Shown in pieces: positions 10,466 through 21,240 of a stretch of DNA of 64,000 nt (position 1 is its first letter; every line of letters begins with the position of its first letter). Made by a program: the position numbers and the translations under genes. Origin of the DNA: Comamonadaceae bacterium (GTDB taxonomy: Bacteria; Pseudomonadota; Gammaproteobacteria; Burkholderiales; Burkholderiaceae_C); assembly GCA_947443645.1 (NCBI GenBank), contig CANEXF010000010.1, positions 62,001-126,000 on the forward strand, in the 5' to 3' direction. The notes under the pieces were generated by a model. The model made no database searches. It was not told the DNA's origin and saw only the letters and a program-made list of their open reading frames with translations.

Positions 10466-10787
10466 TGCGCAGGCCGTCCTCTTCAAGCGGGAGCCGCGGA
10501 ACCGGCTTTGCCGGACCGCAGGCGCAGCGGACCGCCTTAGGGGCAGCGAGCCACTCGCAGTGAGCAAGCGTGGGGGCTCTTGTTCATTCAAGCAGGAGCC
10601 GCGGATCTGGCTCTGCCAGTCCGCAGGCGCAGCGGCCCCCCTTGCGGTCAGCGAGCCACACGCAGTGGGCAAGCGTGGGGGCTCTTGTTCATTCAAGCAG
10701 GAGCCGCGGATCTGGCTCTGCCAGTCCGCAGGCGCAGCGGCCCCCTCGGGGGGCAGGGCGCTACACGCAGTGAGCAACCGTGGGGGC
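10466..10787. repeat. Tandem repeat, about 3 units of exact 105-bp period, GC-rich, between rlmH and maf
   Basis: The string tgggggc recurs at 10571, 10676 and 10781; the two right-hand units are nearly identical (tgggggctcttgttcattcaagcaggagccgcggatctggctctgccagtccgcaggcgcagcgg), the left unit diverged. Confidence 0.9.
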
Positions 10788-10788
10788 A

Positions 10789-11256
10789 TCATTCTCTGTG
10801 ATACGGATGGTTGATCGTGATGCTCCAGGCCCGGTAGAGCTGCTCGATCAGCAAGACCCTAACCATGGCATGCGGCAGGGTCAGGTCCGACAGGCGCAAA
10901 CGCTCATGCGCAGCCTTTTTGAATTCGCCTTCCAGGCCGTCAGGGCCGCCGATCACGATGGCCACATCGTCACCCGACAACTGCCAGGCTTTGAGCCTTT
11001 CGGCCAAAGCCATGGTCGTGACAGCAGTTCCGCGTTCATCCAGGGCAACGATGCGCGTACCTCTTGGAATGGCGGCCTCTATGCGTGACTTTTCTGCCAG
11101 CAGCAAGGTGTCCAACGTTTTGGAGCCGCGCGGCTCGGTCTTGACGGCCTTGAGTTCCACCTTGATCTCAGGCGGAAAACGCTTGGCGTAGTCGTCGTAA
11201 GCAGTTTGCGCCCAGTCGGGCACTTTCTGGCCGACGGCGACTATCGTCAGCCTCAT
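10789..11256 (-). CDS. rlmH: 23S rRNA (pseudouridine1915-N3)-methyltransferase RlmH
   Basis: [30 protein letters not shown]...FVIGGPDG-like SPOUT motif (IVIGGPDGL)...[18 protein letters not shown]...HPYH. Confidence 0.95.
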   Translation of the reverse strand: MRLTIVAVGQKVPDWAQTAYDDYAKRFPPEIKVELKAVKTEPRGSKTLDTLLLAEKSRIEAAIPRGTRIVALDERGTAVTTMALAERLKAWQLSGDDVAIVIGGPDGLEGEFKKAAHERLRLSDLTLPHAMVRVLLIEQLYRAWSITINHPYHRE

Positions 11257-12089
11257 CGGCTCCGGGGGGCGATTTTCTTGGCCGCAGGCTTGGCTGCCGG
11301 TTTAGCTGCTGACTTGGCCGGCGCTTTCTTGGCGGCCACTTTTTTCGCTACAGGAATCTTCACGATAGGCGATTTCGCCGCCGGCTTGGCCGCTGTCTTT
11401 GCCGCCGTTTTTACAGCCGGTTTGGCTACGCTGGTTTTGGCCGGCGCTCTGGCGGCTCTGGCTGGCTTGGCAACAGGCTCTTCAGCCGGCGCGGCTTCAT
11501 TGCGCTTGGCAGTCCAGTCGCTGGTTTTACCGAGCTTGCCGATGTAACCCGGCTCATGGTCCCTGACAGGCGCCTTGACGACCGGCTTCGCGGCAGCGCG
11601 GCTCGGGAACTTTGCGCCCAACCTGGGTTTGGCGACCTTTTTGGCAGGCGCCTTTTCCTCAAGCTTGGGCTCGGGCTTGGAGGCCTTGACCAATGGCGCT
11701 GGCGCGCCAAGTTTCAGCTTGACTGGCTTGTCACCCCAGAGCTCTTCGAGATGGTAATACTGGCGAATGGTGGGCTGCATGATGTGCGCAACAGCTGCGC
11801 CGCAATCCACAATGATCCACTCACCATTGTCTTCACCCTCGATGCGGGGTTTGGCAAAGCCGGCATCGCGCACCGCGTCACGCACGCTGGCGGCAAGCGC
11901 CTTGGTCTGACGGTTGGAGGTTCCCGAGGCGATGATCACGCGCTCGAACAAAGACGTGATGTGCTCGGTATCGAACACCACAATATCCTGCGCCTTGACG
12001 TCTTCCAGACCGTCAATGATCGCGCGCTGCAGTTTCTGCACGTCTTTCTTGCCGGTGGTGCTGGTGGGGTTGACAGAAGATGAGGTCAT
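11253..12089 (-). CDS. rsfS: Ribosomal silencing factor RsfS with long Ala/Lys/Pro-rich C-terminal tail
   Basis: [36 protein letters not shown]...[30 protein letters not shown]; then about 150 aa of AKPA/KKAPAK-type sequence. Confidence 0.9.
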   Translation of the reverse strand: MTSSSVNPTSTTGKKDVQKLQRAIIDGLEDVKAQDIVVFDTEHITSLFERVIIASGTSNRQTKALAASVRDAVRDAGFAKPRIEGEDNGEWIIVDCGAAVAHIMQPTIRQYYHLEELWGDKPVKLKLGAPAPLVKASKPEPKLEEKAPAKKVAKPRLGAKFPSRAAAKPVVKAPVRDHEPGYIGKLGKTSDWTAKRNEAAPAEEPVAKPARAARAPAKTSVAKPAVKTAAKTAAKPAAKSPIVKIPVAKKVAAKKAPAKSAAKPAAKPAAKKIAPRSR

Positions 12090-12116
12090 GCAGTGCTTTG
12101 TTCGGTGAAGTAAAAA

Positions 12117-12731
12117 TTAACGGGGGACGTAAAGCCTATGGGCTGAAATATAACGCGCAACCGGCCCGGGGACCAAGTCGCCGAGCTCCATAGGCTTGCC
12201 CGTGTCTGAGGCCATGAGCTGGCGAATTTGCGTGGCACTCACTTGTATCAGCGGCAGCGGCAGCAGTAAAAAACGGTCGCTGCGCTCTTTGTACGCGTCA
12301 AATCGGGGCAAGGCCTCCGTGGATATTGCGCGCTGAGCTACACAAATTATAGCGATATCAAGAATGTCCTGCCAACGGTGCCAGTTCTGGAAGGCTGCAA
12401 ACTGGTCCGCCCCCATGATGAGGAAGAGCTGCGCCTGGGGATTTTCCGCCTGCAAGGCCTGCAGTGTGTCTATCGAGTAACTCGGCCCCGCGCGCTGCAA
12501 CTCCCGCTCATCGACAACCATATGCGGCTGCGTACCGAACGCCAGTCTGGCCATGGCCAGCCGGTCGGTCGCAGGGCTCAGCGTTCCGGCCTTGTGCCAG
12601 GCCTGACCGGTGGGAACGATGCGCAGCTCGTCAAGCGCCAGGGTATCAAGCGCGACCTGCGCCAGCGCAAGGTGCGCCTTGTGCGGCGGATCAAACGCGC
12701 CGCCCAGAACACCTATGCGCTTTTTCGCCAC
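12117..12731 (-). CDS. nadD: Nicotinate-nucleotide adenylyltransferase NadD
   Basis: RIGVLGGAFDPPHKAHLALAQVAL...MGADQFAAFQNWHRWQDIL...SATQIRQLM; GTG start assumed. Confidence 0.92.
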   Translation of the reverse strand: MAKKRIGVLGGAFDPPHKAHLALAQVALDTLALDELRIVPTGQAWHKAGTLSPATDRLAMARLAFGTQPHMVVDERELQRAGPSYSIDTLQALQAENPQAQLFLIMGADQFAAFQNWHRWQDILDIAIICVAQRAISTEALPRFDAYKERSDRFLLLPLPLIQVSATQIRQLMASDTGKPMELGDLVPGPVARYISAHRLYVPR

Positions 12732-12769
12732 TGCGCCCGCCGTTATTTCCGCTGGTGCCGAGGCTGCGT

Positions 12770-13693
12770 TCAAAGCCAGTCCCGCCTGACCAGAAACGCT
12801 TTGTACAAGCGCTCTTCCGGCGAGCCTGCTTCGACCGGCCTTTGATAAGACCAGCTGGCCAGCGGCGGCATGGACATCAGGATGGATTCGGTGCGGCCAC
12901 CAGACTGCAGGCCAAAGTGCGTACCGCGGTCCCAAACCAGGTTGAACTCCACGTAGCGGCCGCGCCGATACAGCTGAAACTCGCGCTCACGTTCGCCATA
13001 AGGCGTGTCCTGGCGCTTTTGCACAATTGGCAGGTAGGCCTGGAGAAACGAATCCCCAACACTTTGCAGCATGGCAAAGCTTTGATCGGGCCCGAGCTCC
13101 TGGAAATCGTCAAAGAACACGCCGCCTATGCCGCGCTGCTCCTGACGGTGCTTAAGGAAAAAATACTCGTCGCACCATTGCTTGAAGCGCGGGTATTTGT
13201 CGCCGCCAAATGCCTGCAGCGCATCACTGCAGGTCTGGTGAAAATGCACTGCATCTTCTTCAAAGCCGTAGTAAGGCGTCAAGTCCATGCCGCCGCCAAA
13301 CCAGCAGACCGGAACGCCGCCATCGGTGGGCGTGGCCGCCAGCATGCGCACATTCATGTGAACTGTGGGCACGTAGGGGTTGCGCGGGTGAAACACCAGC
13401 GAGACACCCATGGCTTCGAAAGGTGCGCCGGCGAGTTCAGGCCGATGCTGGGTCGCTGAGGGCGGCAGTTTGGGGCCGCGCACATGCGAAAAACCGCACC
13501 CCGCGCGTTCAAACAGTCGGCCCTGCTCAAGGATCTGCGTCACGCCGCTGCCCTGAAGCTGCTCGCCAGGGGCTTTTTCCCACGCATCGGACAAAAAGGA
13601 ATGCCCGTCAAGCTCGGCAACTGCACTGGTGATGCGGTTTTGCAAGCCCAGCAAAAATGCCTTGACGCTGGCAATATCCATCGCCGCCGTCAC
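12770..13693 (-). CDS. hemF: Oxygen-dependent coproporphyrinogen III oxidase HemF
   Basis: [23 protein letters not shown]...[11 protein letters not shown]...[34 protein letters not shown]. Confidence 0.96.
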   Translation of the reverse strand: MTAAMDIASVKAFLLGLQNRITSAVAELDGHSFLSDAWEKAPGEQLQGSGVTQILEQGRLFERAGCGFSHVRGPKLPPSATQHRPELAGAPFEAMGVSLVFHPRNPYVPTVHMNVRMLAATPTDGGVPVCWFGGGMDLTPYYGFEEDAVHFHQTCSDALQAFGGDKYPRFKQWCDEYFFLKHRQEQRGIGGVFFDDFQELGPDQSFAMLQSVGDSFLQAYLPIVQKRQDTPYGEREREFQLYRRGRYVEFNLVWDRGTHFGLQSGGRTESILMSMPPLASWSYQRPVEAGSPEERLYKAFLVRRDWL

Positions 13694-14982
13694 GACTTGA
13701 TAGCCCGGTAACCAATATCCTTGCGGTACTGCGCGCCATCAAAGGCGATGCCCTGGGCGACTTCGTAAGCACGCTGCTGCGCTGCCTTCACAGTGCTGCC
13801 AAGCGCAGTGACGCACAGGACGCGACCGCCTGAGGTCACGGTTTCGCCGTTCTGCCGGGCGGTTCCGGCATGGAACACCATGGCGTCTTCACTGGCAGCT
13901 GGCAAGCCATGAACCACATCACCCTTGCGCGGGTGCAGCGGATAACCGTGCGCGGCCATCACCACGCCCAGCGCTGGCCGGCGGTCCCACTCGAGCTCGA
14001 CCTGGTCAAGCGCACCGGAAGTCGCCGCCATCATGACGTCGAACAGGTCGGTTTTCAGCCGCATCATGATGGGCTGGGTCTCGGGGTCGCCCATGCGGCA
14101 GTTGAATTCCAGCGTCTTGGGCTTGCCCTGCGCGTCAATCATCAGACCGGCGTAGAGAAATCCAGTAAACGGAATGCCGTCTTTTTCCATGCCCTTGATG
14201 GTCGGCAAGATGATCTCGCGCATGGCCCTGGCGTGAACTTCCGGCGTCACCACTGGGGCTGGCGAGTAGGCGCCCATGCCGCCGGTGTTGGGTCCCTGGT
14301 CCGCATCAAGCAGGCGCTTGTGGTCCTGACTGGTAGCCATGGCCGTGACGTTCTTGCCATCACACATGACGATGAAGCTGGCTTCTTCGCCCTGCAAAAA
14401 CTCCTCGATCACAACCCGCGCGCCGCCTTCGTTGTGCGTGACGCCCAGCACGTTCTGATCCGGGCCGGCGGCCAGCATGAACTCGATGGCTTCGTGCGCC
14501 TCATGCAGCGTCATCGCCACCACCACGCCCTTGCCGGCGGCCAGACCATCGGCCTTGACGACGATAGGCGCGCCCTTTTCATCGACGTAGGCATGCGCCG
14601 CCACCACATCGGTAAAGGTTTCGTAGGCCGCCGTAGGAATGCCGTGGCGCTTCATGAAAGCCTTGGAAAAAGCCTTGGAGCTCTCCAGCTGGGCCGCAGC
14701 CTTGGTCGGACCAAACACCCGCAGCCCGTGCGCGCGGAATTCATCGACGATGCCGGCGGCCAGTGGTTGCTCCGGCCCGACCACTGTCAGTGCTATCTTT
14801 TCAGTAGCTACCCACACCCGCAACGCGTGTATGTCAGTGATATTTATATTCTCGAGTCGGGCGTCCAGCGCCGTTCCGCCGTTGCCCGGAGCGACGTAAA
14901 CCGCCTGCACCTTGGGCGACTGCGCCAGCTTCCATGCCAGCGCATGCTCACGGCCGCCGCCGCCTACCACCAAAACTTTCAT
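13690..14982 (-). CDS. purD: Phosphoribosylamine--glycine ligase PurD
   Basis: [23 protein letters not shown]...[18 protein letters not shown]...[17 protein letters not shown]. Confidence 0.96.
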   Translation of the reverse strand: MKVLVVGGGGREHALAWKLAQSPKVQAVYVAPGNGGTALDARLENINITDIHALRVWVATEKIALTVVGPEQPLAAGIVDEFRAHGLRVFGPTKAAAQLESSKAFSKAFMKRHGIPTAAYETFTDVVAAHAYVDEKGAPIVVKADGLAAGKGVVVAMTLHEAHEAIEFMLAAGPDQNVLGVTHNEGGARVVIEEFLQGEEASFIVMCDGKNVTAMATSQDHKRLLDADQGPNTGGMGAYSPAPVVTPEVHARAMREIILPTIKGMEKDGIPFTGFLYAGLMIDAQGKPKTLEFNCRMGDPETQPIMMRLKTDLFDVMMAATSGALDQVELEWDRRPALGVVMAAHGYPLHPRKGDVVHGLPAASEDAMVFHAGTARQNGETVTSGGRVLCVTALGSTVKAAQQRAYEVAQGIAFDGAQYRKDIGYRAIKS

Positions 14983-15018
14983 GCTCGTACTTTCATTGTT
15001 CTTGCTATTGATTGGCCG

Positions 15019-15744
15019 TTATTCGGACAGCGCGGCATTGTGAAACACTTCCTGCGTGTCATCGAGGTCTTCCAGCACATCCAGCAATTTCTGCATTTTG
15101 TGCGCCTCGTCGCCCGACATCTCGATCACGTTGTCGGCCCGCATGGTGACTTCGGCGAGCTCGGCCTTCAGGCCAGCGGCCTCCAGCGCGTGCTTGACGG
15201 CTTCCAGCGCGGTGTAGGGCGTGAGCACCTCGATGGCGCCGTCGTCGTGCGTGATTACATCATTCGCACCGGCCTCAAGCGCGACTTCCATCACCTTGTC
15301 TTCACTGGTGCCAGGCGCAAAAATCAACTGGCCGCAGTGTTTGAACTGAAACGCCACCGAACCTTCGGTACCCATATTGCCGCCATGCTTGGAAAACGCA
15401 TGGCGTACCTCGGCCACAGTGCGAACCTTGTTGTCCGTCATGCAGTCGACGATGATGGCTGCGCCGCCAATGCCGTAACCCTCGTAGCGCACCTCTTCAT
15501 AGTGAACGCCTTCCAGACTGCCGGTTGCCTTGGCAATGCCGTACTTGACGTTTTCGGACGGCATGTTGGCCGCCTTGGCTTTTTCCACCGCCAGCCGCAG
15601 GCGCGGATTGGTGCCCAGATCACCGCCGCCCATGCGGGCCGCCACCATGATCTCGCGCATCACGCGGGTCCAGACGCGTTGACGTTTTTCGTCCTGGCGA
15701 CCCTTGCGGTGCTGAATATTTGCCCATTTACTATGACCAGCCAC
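15019..15744 (-). CDS. yebC: YebC/PmpR family regulator (TACO1 family)
   Basis: [21 protein letters not shown]...[21 protein letters not shown]. Confidence 0.95.
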   Translation of the reverse strand: MAGHSKWANIQHRKGRQDEKRQRVWTRVMREIMVAARMGGGDLGTNPRLRLAVEKAKAANMPSENVKYGIAKATGSLEGVHYEEVRYEGYGIGGAAIIVDCMTDNKVRTVAEVRHAFSKHGGNMGTEGSVAFQFKHCGQLIFAPGTSEDKVMEVALEAGANDVITHDDGAIEVLTPYTALEAVKHALEAAGLKAELAEVTMRADNVIEMSGDEAHKMQKLLDVLEDLDDTQEVFHNAALSE

Positions 15745-15901
15745 GGAAATCCTTGGTAATTGATTTAATCTACTTCGAGTATTTTACTTTTTCACCTCCG
15801 GCCAGCGCCAGCCCGCGCAAAGGCCGCCGGCGGTCAGAACCATCAAGACAAAAAGCCGGCCAGGCAAGCAGCCTGAGGCCCCACCAGGAAAGCGCAAGCA
15901 C

Positions 15902-16524
<623 letters not shown>

Positions 16525-16531
<7 letters not shown>

Positions 16532-16581
16532 GGCTGCAGCGCCCTATTGACGGGCGCTACCAGCTCTTATATCAATAGCAG
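16525..16581 (+). repeat. Dispersed ~57-nt hairpin element (AAAATAAGGCTNCAGCGCCC..GACGGGCGC..CAGCT....AATAGCA), copy a
   Basis: aaaataaggctgcagcgccctattgacgggcgctaccagctcttatatcaatagcag; overlaps the upp stop codon. Confidence 0.7.
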
Positions 16582-16616
16582 ACGTCGGCCAGTCGACCCG
16601 ATACGGCTGATGCAGC

Positions 16617-19346
16617 TCAAAACTGGACTTGCACACCGGCATTGACACTGCCCAGAATCGCACCATTACGGGCCTCCGCAGAAGCCCGCACGTAAGCAAA
16701 AGAATGGCTTGCAAACCGCTTGGTAGCCGAGAGCCCCAGCTGCACAAAGGCGGCGCCTGTGTTGGGCGTTTCCATGGCCGTCGATACGCCGGCCAGCGAG
16801 GCATCCAAGGTCGGGCTGCGCAGCTTCGCGGTGTCAGCGCCCAGCGCAGCATTGAAGCGATAGGTCTGGGCCGCCTTCATCGGGTCGGCACTGAGAGAGC
16901 CGAACGTGAAACCAAGCAATGCGCGCAGGCCTTGTGCATCAAAGCTGCTGACTTTCAGCGCAGCGGCCGAGGCCCCTTCATCGAGCGAAGCACGGTGAAG
17001 CTGCTGCCAGGAAATTCGGGCATAGAGTGAAACCCGCATGTCTTCCAACTCCACGGGCTGGCTCAGGCCGGCGCTGACCAAGGCATCCCTGCCGCGCGCC
17101 TTGGCACCCAGGCCAGCGGTGTAGCCCGTCACATCGTCGCGCGCATGGTCTGCAGAGTGCTCGCCATAACTGGCCATGGCGTCCACCATCCACGATGCGC
17201 CCAGAGGCAGCCCGGCATACACAAAAACTTCGCCTTGTTGAACCCGGCCGGTTGCCTGCTCGGCGGTGACATGGGTGTTCGACAGCGCCAGACCGGCGCC
17301 AGCCTTGGCGCCCTGCGCTGTGTAAGCGTCCATGCCAAGGACAAGCTGGTAGAGATTGCTGGCAAAACCGCTGGCATGCGCGTCGCCAGAGCGCTGTCCG
17401 CGCTGGTAAGTGACCTCACCCCATGCGCCATCCGGCGGCATGCCGCCAGCGTCGCCCAGGTGTGCGATGGCAGCCTGCTGCGTGTGCAACGTGGCCTGCG
17501 GCACCACGGCGAGGCTCGCGCCATAGACTTCGCCCGCCAAAGCGCGCGTGAATGATGGCAGGCTCGATACGTTACGCGCCGATGCCGCATACAGCAGTTG
17601 GTCCTGCTGCGCGCTGGCCGTGCCGGCCTGGTTGGCCAGCACAATCTTGTCAAGCGCGCTGGCCACAGCGCGGCCGTTGCCATTGAGCCCGGCCAGGCTG
17701 GCGCCATAGGAGCTGGGGATCACCGCCAGATCCAGACTTTGGCTGCCGGCAAGGTTGTAAAACTGGATGAACTGCGTGCCCGCCGACAGCTCCGCTGGCT
17801 GCGACAGCGTCGCAAAACGGCCAGCGATCCCGCCATCCGCGGTCACGATACGAAACTTGTCACCCAGGACCGGGGTGTAAGGTGTGCTGCCAAAGCCGGA
17901 TTCAGATGCGGTAAACAGTCCCGACAAGCGCGGTGTCAGCGTCGCGTTGGGCTGAATCACAAACTGGCCACCCGTGATGTTCAGGAACGAGTAGTAGCCG
18001 GTCGCGCCTGCAGGGCTTGCGGCACTGGCTTGCACTGTCCCCGCGATGTCCTGCTGGTAAGTGCTGCCGCTGTTCATGGTGACGGTCGAGTTCACGGCAA
18101 GATAGCCTGGCGAGTTGCCGGGCTTGAGCGTGCCGGCCACGGTCAGCGCGCCATTGATGGTACCCGTGCCCATCAAGGTGCCGCCAGAGGCGACAAAAAC
18201 AGAACCCGTTCCGAGCGCGGAATCGCCGCCTACCGACAGCGTTCCCGAGTTGACCGTGGTGCCGCCCGAATAACTGTTGCTGCCGGTCAGCGCCACCAGA
18301 CCCATGCCATCGACCGTCAGGCCGCCGACACCGGAAATAACACCTGAAAGCTGCGACGGGCCACCGGCAGCAGCACTGATGCGGCCCCCCGCGGCATTGA
18401 GCGTAAACGCCCCACTTGAACTGTCTCCGGACCGCAGCGCCAGCGTACCGCCGTCAAACACACGGTTGGCCGACACGCCCAGGTCGGTCAGCGCGTAGGA
18501 GGTGCCGAGCGCCATGTTGGTGCTGGCCGCAGAAAAAACCAGATTCCAGACGCTGCTGCTGCCAGACGCCAGGTTCAAGGTCCAGTTCAGCCCACCGTAA
18601 GTACCCGATGTCAAACCCGTCAGGTTGCTGGAGGTAAAGCCATTGAGCACGCCCGTGTACGACCCGATGGCCACGCTTGATGTACCGTAAATGCCAAACG
18701 TCATGCTTCCCGTCACACCCGCGCTGCTCAGTTTGCCGTAGGTGCCGGGGCTGTTGATGATGATGTTGTAGTTGGTGGGCAAGTCACCGGTGTAGGTAAC
18801 CGCACCGTTGACATTGCCCGCGCCTTGCCGGTTGTTGAAGGTCTGGAGCAGACCGCCGGAGTTGTTGGTAATGCCCGCAAACGGGCCAATGATGGAACCG
18901 GTGTTGGTCAGCGTACCAAGCACGGCGGTGCTGCCATTGAGGACCAGACCGCGCCTGACGTTAGACGAAATCATTCCGGCGTTTAGCAGACTGGTCAGCG
19001 TGCCGTTGACGATCACGCCGATTTGCTGACCGGTGGCGATCGTGCCGTTGTTGACCAGGCTGGACGCCGTCGCCGACGATAGCACCGAGATCCCGTCGCC
19101 ATTTCGTCCGCTGCCCGCATCGTTGTAAACCGTCACGCCTGAATTGACCGTCACATTGGCACCGGTGTCCATTGACAGGGGCTTGCTGCCGCTGCCATTG
19201 CAGTTTGCACTGACCGTCAGCGTCGACGTCACCGTCACGCCGCCATTGCACAGCGCCCACGCGCCGCCCCAAGGAACAACGGAACACGGCAGGGCCAAAA
19301 GCAGCAAACAACGCTTTTTAAATACTTTATCGGGGTCAACAACCAT
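16617..19346 (-). CDS. Autotransporter (type Va) with beta-helical passenger and C-terminal beta-barrel
   Basis: Signal-like N-terminus, Gly/Ser/Thr repeat passenger with PATR-type motif (YSGGTTVNSGTLSVGGDSALGTGSVFVASGGTLMGTGTINGALTVAGTLKPGNSPG), barrel ending VNAGVQVQF. Confidence 0.88.
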   Translation of the reverse strand: MVVDPDKVFKKRCLLLLALPCSVVPWGGAWALCNGGVTVTSTLTVSANCNGSGSKPLSMDTGANVTVNSGVTVYNDAGSGRNGDGISVLSSATASSLVNNGTIATGQQIGVIVNGTLTSLLNAGMISSNVRRGLVLNGSTAVLGTLTNTGSIIGPFAGITNNSGGLLQTFNNRQGAGNVNGAVTYTGDLPTNYNIIINSPGTYGKLSSAGVTGSMTFGIYGTSSVAIGSYTGVLNGFTSSNLTGLTSGTYGGLNWTLNLASGSSSVWNLVFSAASTNMALGTSYALTDLGVSANRVFDGGTLALRSGDSSSGAFTLNAAGGRISAAAGGPSQLSGVISGVGGLTVDGMGLVALTGSNSYSGGTTVNSGTLSVGGDSALGTGSVFVASGGTLMGTGTINGALTVAGTLKPGNSPGYLAVNSTVTMNSGSTYQQDIAGTVQASAASPAGATGYYSFLNITGGQFVIQPNATLTPRLSGLFTASESGFGSTPYTPVLGDKFRIVTADGGIAGRFATLSQPAELSAGTQFIQFYNLAGSQSLDLAVIPSSYGASLAGLNGNGRAVASALDKIVLANQAGTASAQQDQLLYAASARNVSSLPSFTRALAGEVYGASLAVVPQATLHTQQAAIAHLGDAGGMPPDGAWGEVTYQRGQRSGDAHASGFASNLYQLVLGMDAYTAQGAKAGAGLALSNTHVTAEQATGRVQQGEVFVYAGLPLGASWMVDAMASYGEHSADHARDDVTGYTAGLGAKARGRDALVSAGLSQPVELEDMRVSLYARISWQQLHRASLDEGASAAALKVSSFDAQGLRALLGFTFGSLSADPMKAAQTYRFNAALGADTAKLRSPTLDASLAGVSTAMETPNTGAAFVQLGLSATKRFASHSFAYVRASAEARNGAILGSVNAGVQVQF

Positions 19347-19552
19347 AAAACTTCAAAACTTGAGGGGGGAGATGCGGCAAAGACGCAGGTCGCCAAGGCG
19401 ACAGCTGGTGAAACCCATCGTAATCGACGGCTTGTGCAAACCCGCACAAAGCGAGAACTCAAGTGTTGCGAAGTGTGCCGTTGTGGTGCTGTAGCGACGT
19501 CCCACAGTCCGCTAAGCTCGGCGTCTTCATCACCACGCGACAAATCCAACCC

Positions 19553-20026
19553 ATGACAAGCTACTGGCTCATGAAATCCGAACCAGAAGAGTGCTCTATA
19601 AACGACGCACTCGCGGCAACAAATGCCACCGTCCCCTGGGTCGGTGTGCGCAACTACCAGGCCCGCAACTTCATGCGTGATGGCATGAAGCTTGGCGATG
19701 GCGTTTTGTTTTACCACTCAAGTTGTGCCGAACCGGGCATCGTCGGCCTGGCGCGGGTGGCGTCCGCGCCCTACCCTGACCCGACCCAGTTTGACCCGAA
19801 GTCGCCCTACTTTGACGCAAAATCAAAACCCGAGGTGCCGCGCTGGCTGCTCGTTGATGTGCAGGCGTTGCGCAAGACACGCAAGCTCACGCTGCACGAG
19901 TTGCGGGCCAATGAAGCCCTGGCTGATCTGGTGGTGCTGCGCAAGGGCAGCAGGCTGTCCATCACCCCGGTTGAGCCGCAGCACTGGCGGGTGATCAGCC
20001 AGCTGCTGGGCGCACCTCAACAGTAG
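19553..20026 (+). CDS. EVE domain-containing protein (thymocyte nuclear protein-like)
   Basis: SYWLMKSEPEECSINDALAA...WVGVRNYQARNFMRDGMKLGDGVLFYHSSCAEPGIVGLARV. Confidence 0.92.
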   Translation: MTSYWLMKSEPEECSINDALAATNATVPWVGVRNYQARNFMRDGMKLGDGVLFYHSSCAEPGIVGLARVASAPYPDPTQFDPKSPYFDAKSKPEVPRWLLVDVQALRKTRKLTLHELRANEALADLVVLRKGSRLSITPVEPQHWRVISQLLGAPQQ

Positions 20027-20083
20027 ACAGTAGATAGCGCACGGCGTTTGAAGCGGGCAGGATAGAGCAGCCCGCATGCAGCC

Positions 20084-21064
20084 CTAGGTCTGCTTGGACT
20101 CAAGCAACTTCACCAAAGCCCACAACACCCGGTTGGCCGGCGTCGCCACGCCCAGCGCCTCGCCGCGCCGCACGACCAGGCCATTGAGGTAATCAATCTC
20201 GCTGCGTTTGCCGCGTGCCAGGTCTTGCGCCGTCGATGAATACTGGCCAGGCATGGTCTCGGCGATCTTGCGCACCGCCGCATCCACGTCGCCAGGCACC
20301 TGTACGCCGTCGGCCGTGGCCACTGCCAGGCATTCGGCGACCACGTCGCGCATGAGCTCCTCCACGCCCGCGCCTTTCACCGTCTTGCCATAGGGCAGCT
20401 GGGTGATCGCCGACACCGCGTTGTAGGCGCAATTGAGGATGAGCTTGGCCCATAGTTCGCCGCGCACGTTGCCTGAAATCTGAACCGGCACGCCGGCGGC
20501 AATCAAGGCCTGCGCAACCGCATCACCCGCGCTGCAAGGCTCTATCACCAGCTCGCCCCGGCCGTGGTGTTTGACATGCCCGGGTCCGGCCATTTCTGTC
20601 GCCACATAAACCACGGCCTGCGCGACTTGCTGCCCTGGCAGCACGTCGCGCAGGCGCTCGGCGTTGTCCACGCCGTTTTGCAGGCACAGCACCAATGAGT
20701 CGTCGGATAAATACGGCCGCATCAAGACGCCTGCAGCTTCGGTGTCGGTGGACTTGACACAAAACAGCACCAGCTGGGCGCCCTGCACCGCTTCTGCTTC
20801 GCTGCTGGCGGCCAGTGCAATATGCTCGTCGATGGTTTGGGTTTGCAGTCGCAGGCCGCTGCGCGCGATGGCCTGCACATGCTGGGGCCGCGCAATCAGC
20901 ACGACCTCGTGGCCTGCTCTGGCCAGCATGCCACCGTAATAGCAGCCGACCGCGCCGGCCCCCATCACGGCGACTTTCAGACGCGCACTAGCTTGTTCGG
21001 CAGTTGGGGGCTTGTTCATGGGCTGGCTCGCAGGTGTTTGCAGGATGTTGCAGTTGTTGGGCAT
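20084..21064 (-). CDS. 2-dehydropantoate 2-reductase family protein
   Basis: LKVAVMGAGAVGCYYGGMLARAGHEVVLIARPQH...LQNGVDNAERL...AYNAVSAITQLPYG. Confidence 0.9.
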   Translation of the reverse strand: MPNNCNILQTPASQPMNKPPTAEQASARLKVAVMGAGAVGCYYGGMLARAGHEVVLIARPQHVQAIARSGLRLQTQTIDEHIALAASSEAEAVQGAQLVLFCVKSTDTEAAGVLMRPYLSDDSLVLCLQNGVDNAERLRDVLPGQQVAQAVVYVATEMAGPGHVKHHGRGELVIEPCSAGDAVAQALIAAGVPVQISGNVRGELWAKLILNCAYNAVSAITQLPYGKTVKGAGVEELMRDVVAECLAVATADGVQVPGDVDAAVRKIAETMPGQYSSTAQDLARGKRSEIDYLNGLVVRRGEALGVATPANRVLWALVKLLESKQT

Positions 21065-21139
21065 GATAGCTTTGAGGCCTGGGATTGATCTACATCAGGC
21101 TTGCTGCTGCAAGCCTCAACAAGGTCAAGAATTGTTCGT

Positions 21140-21196
21140 AAAATAAGGCTCCAGACCACAAACGGCGAGCGCAAACAGCTATTTATTTAATAGCAA
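21140..21196 (+). repeat. Dispersed ~57-nt hairpin element, copy b
   Basis: aaaataaggctccagaccacaaacggcgagcgcaaacagctatttatttaatagcaa. Confidence 0.7.
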
Positions 21197-21240
21197 ATTC
21201 ATCAGGCTGCTCAACCTGATCACCCCAACGCCAGGCAACC

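Noticed and set aside
10466-10787. Possible CRISPR array
   Set aside because: Whole 105-bp units are repeated without unique spacers, and no cas genes are present.
10386-10814. Repeat-peptide ORFs in the 105-bp array (both strands)
   Set aside because: Open frames follow from the period being a multiple of 3; no RBS or protein-like features, so treated as noncoding repeats.
12330-12358. gctgagctacacaaattatagcg in nadD as an element fragment
   Set aside because: Only a short match; protein alignment around DIAIICVAQR looks normal for NadD.
14791-14848. tgctatcttttcagtagctaccc in purD as an in-frame hairpin-element copy
   Set aside because: Resembles the element, but PurD length and residues ([20 protein letters not shown]) fit the family without an insertion, so chance is more likely.
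13870-15759. 629-aa plus-strand ORF antisense to purD and yebC
   Set aside because: Both antisense genes have unmistakable family motifs. The ORF has His/Arg/Gly-rich composition typical of GC-skewed antisense frames and no domain.
19235-19717. 160-aa minus ORF spanning the autotransporter start and EVE gene
   Set aside because: Overlaps two better supported genes out of frame and has no recognisable domain.
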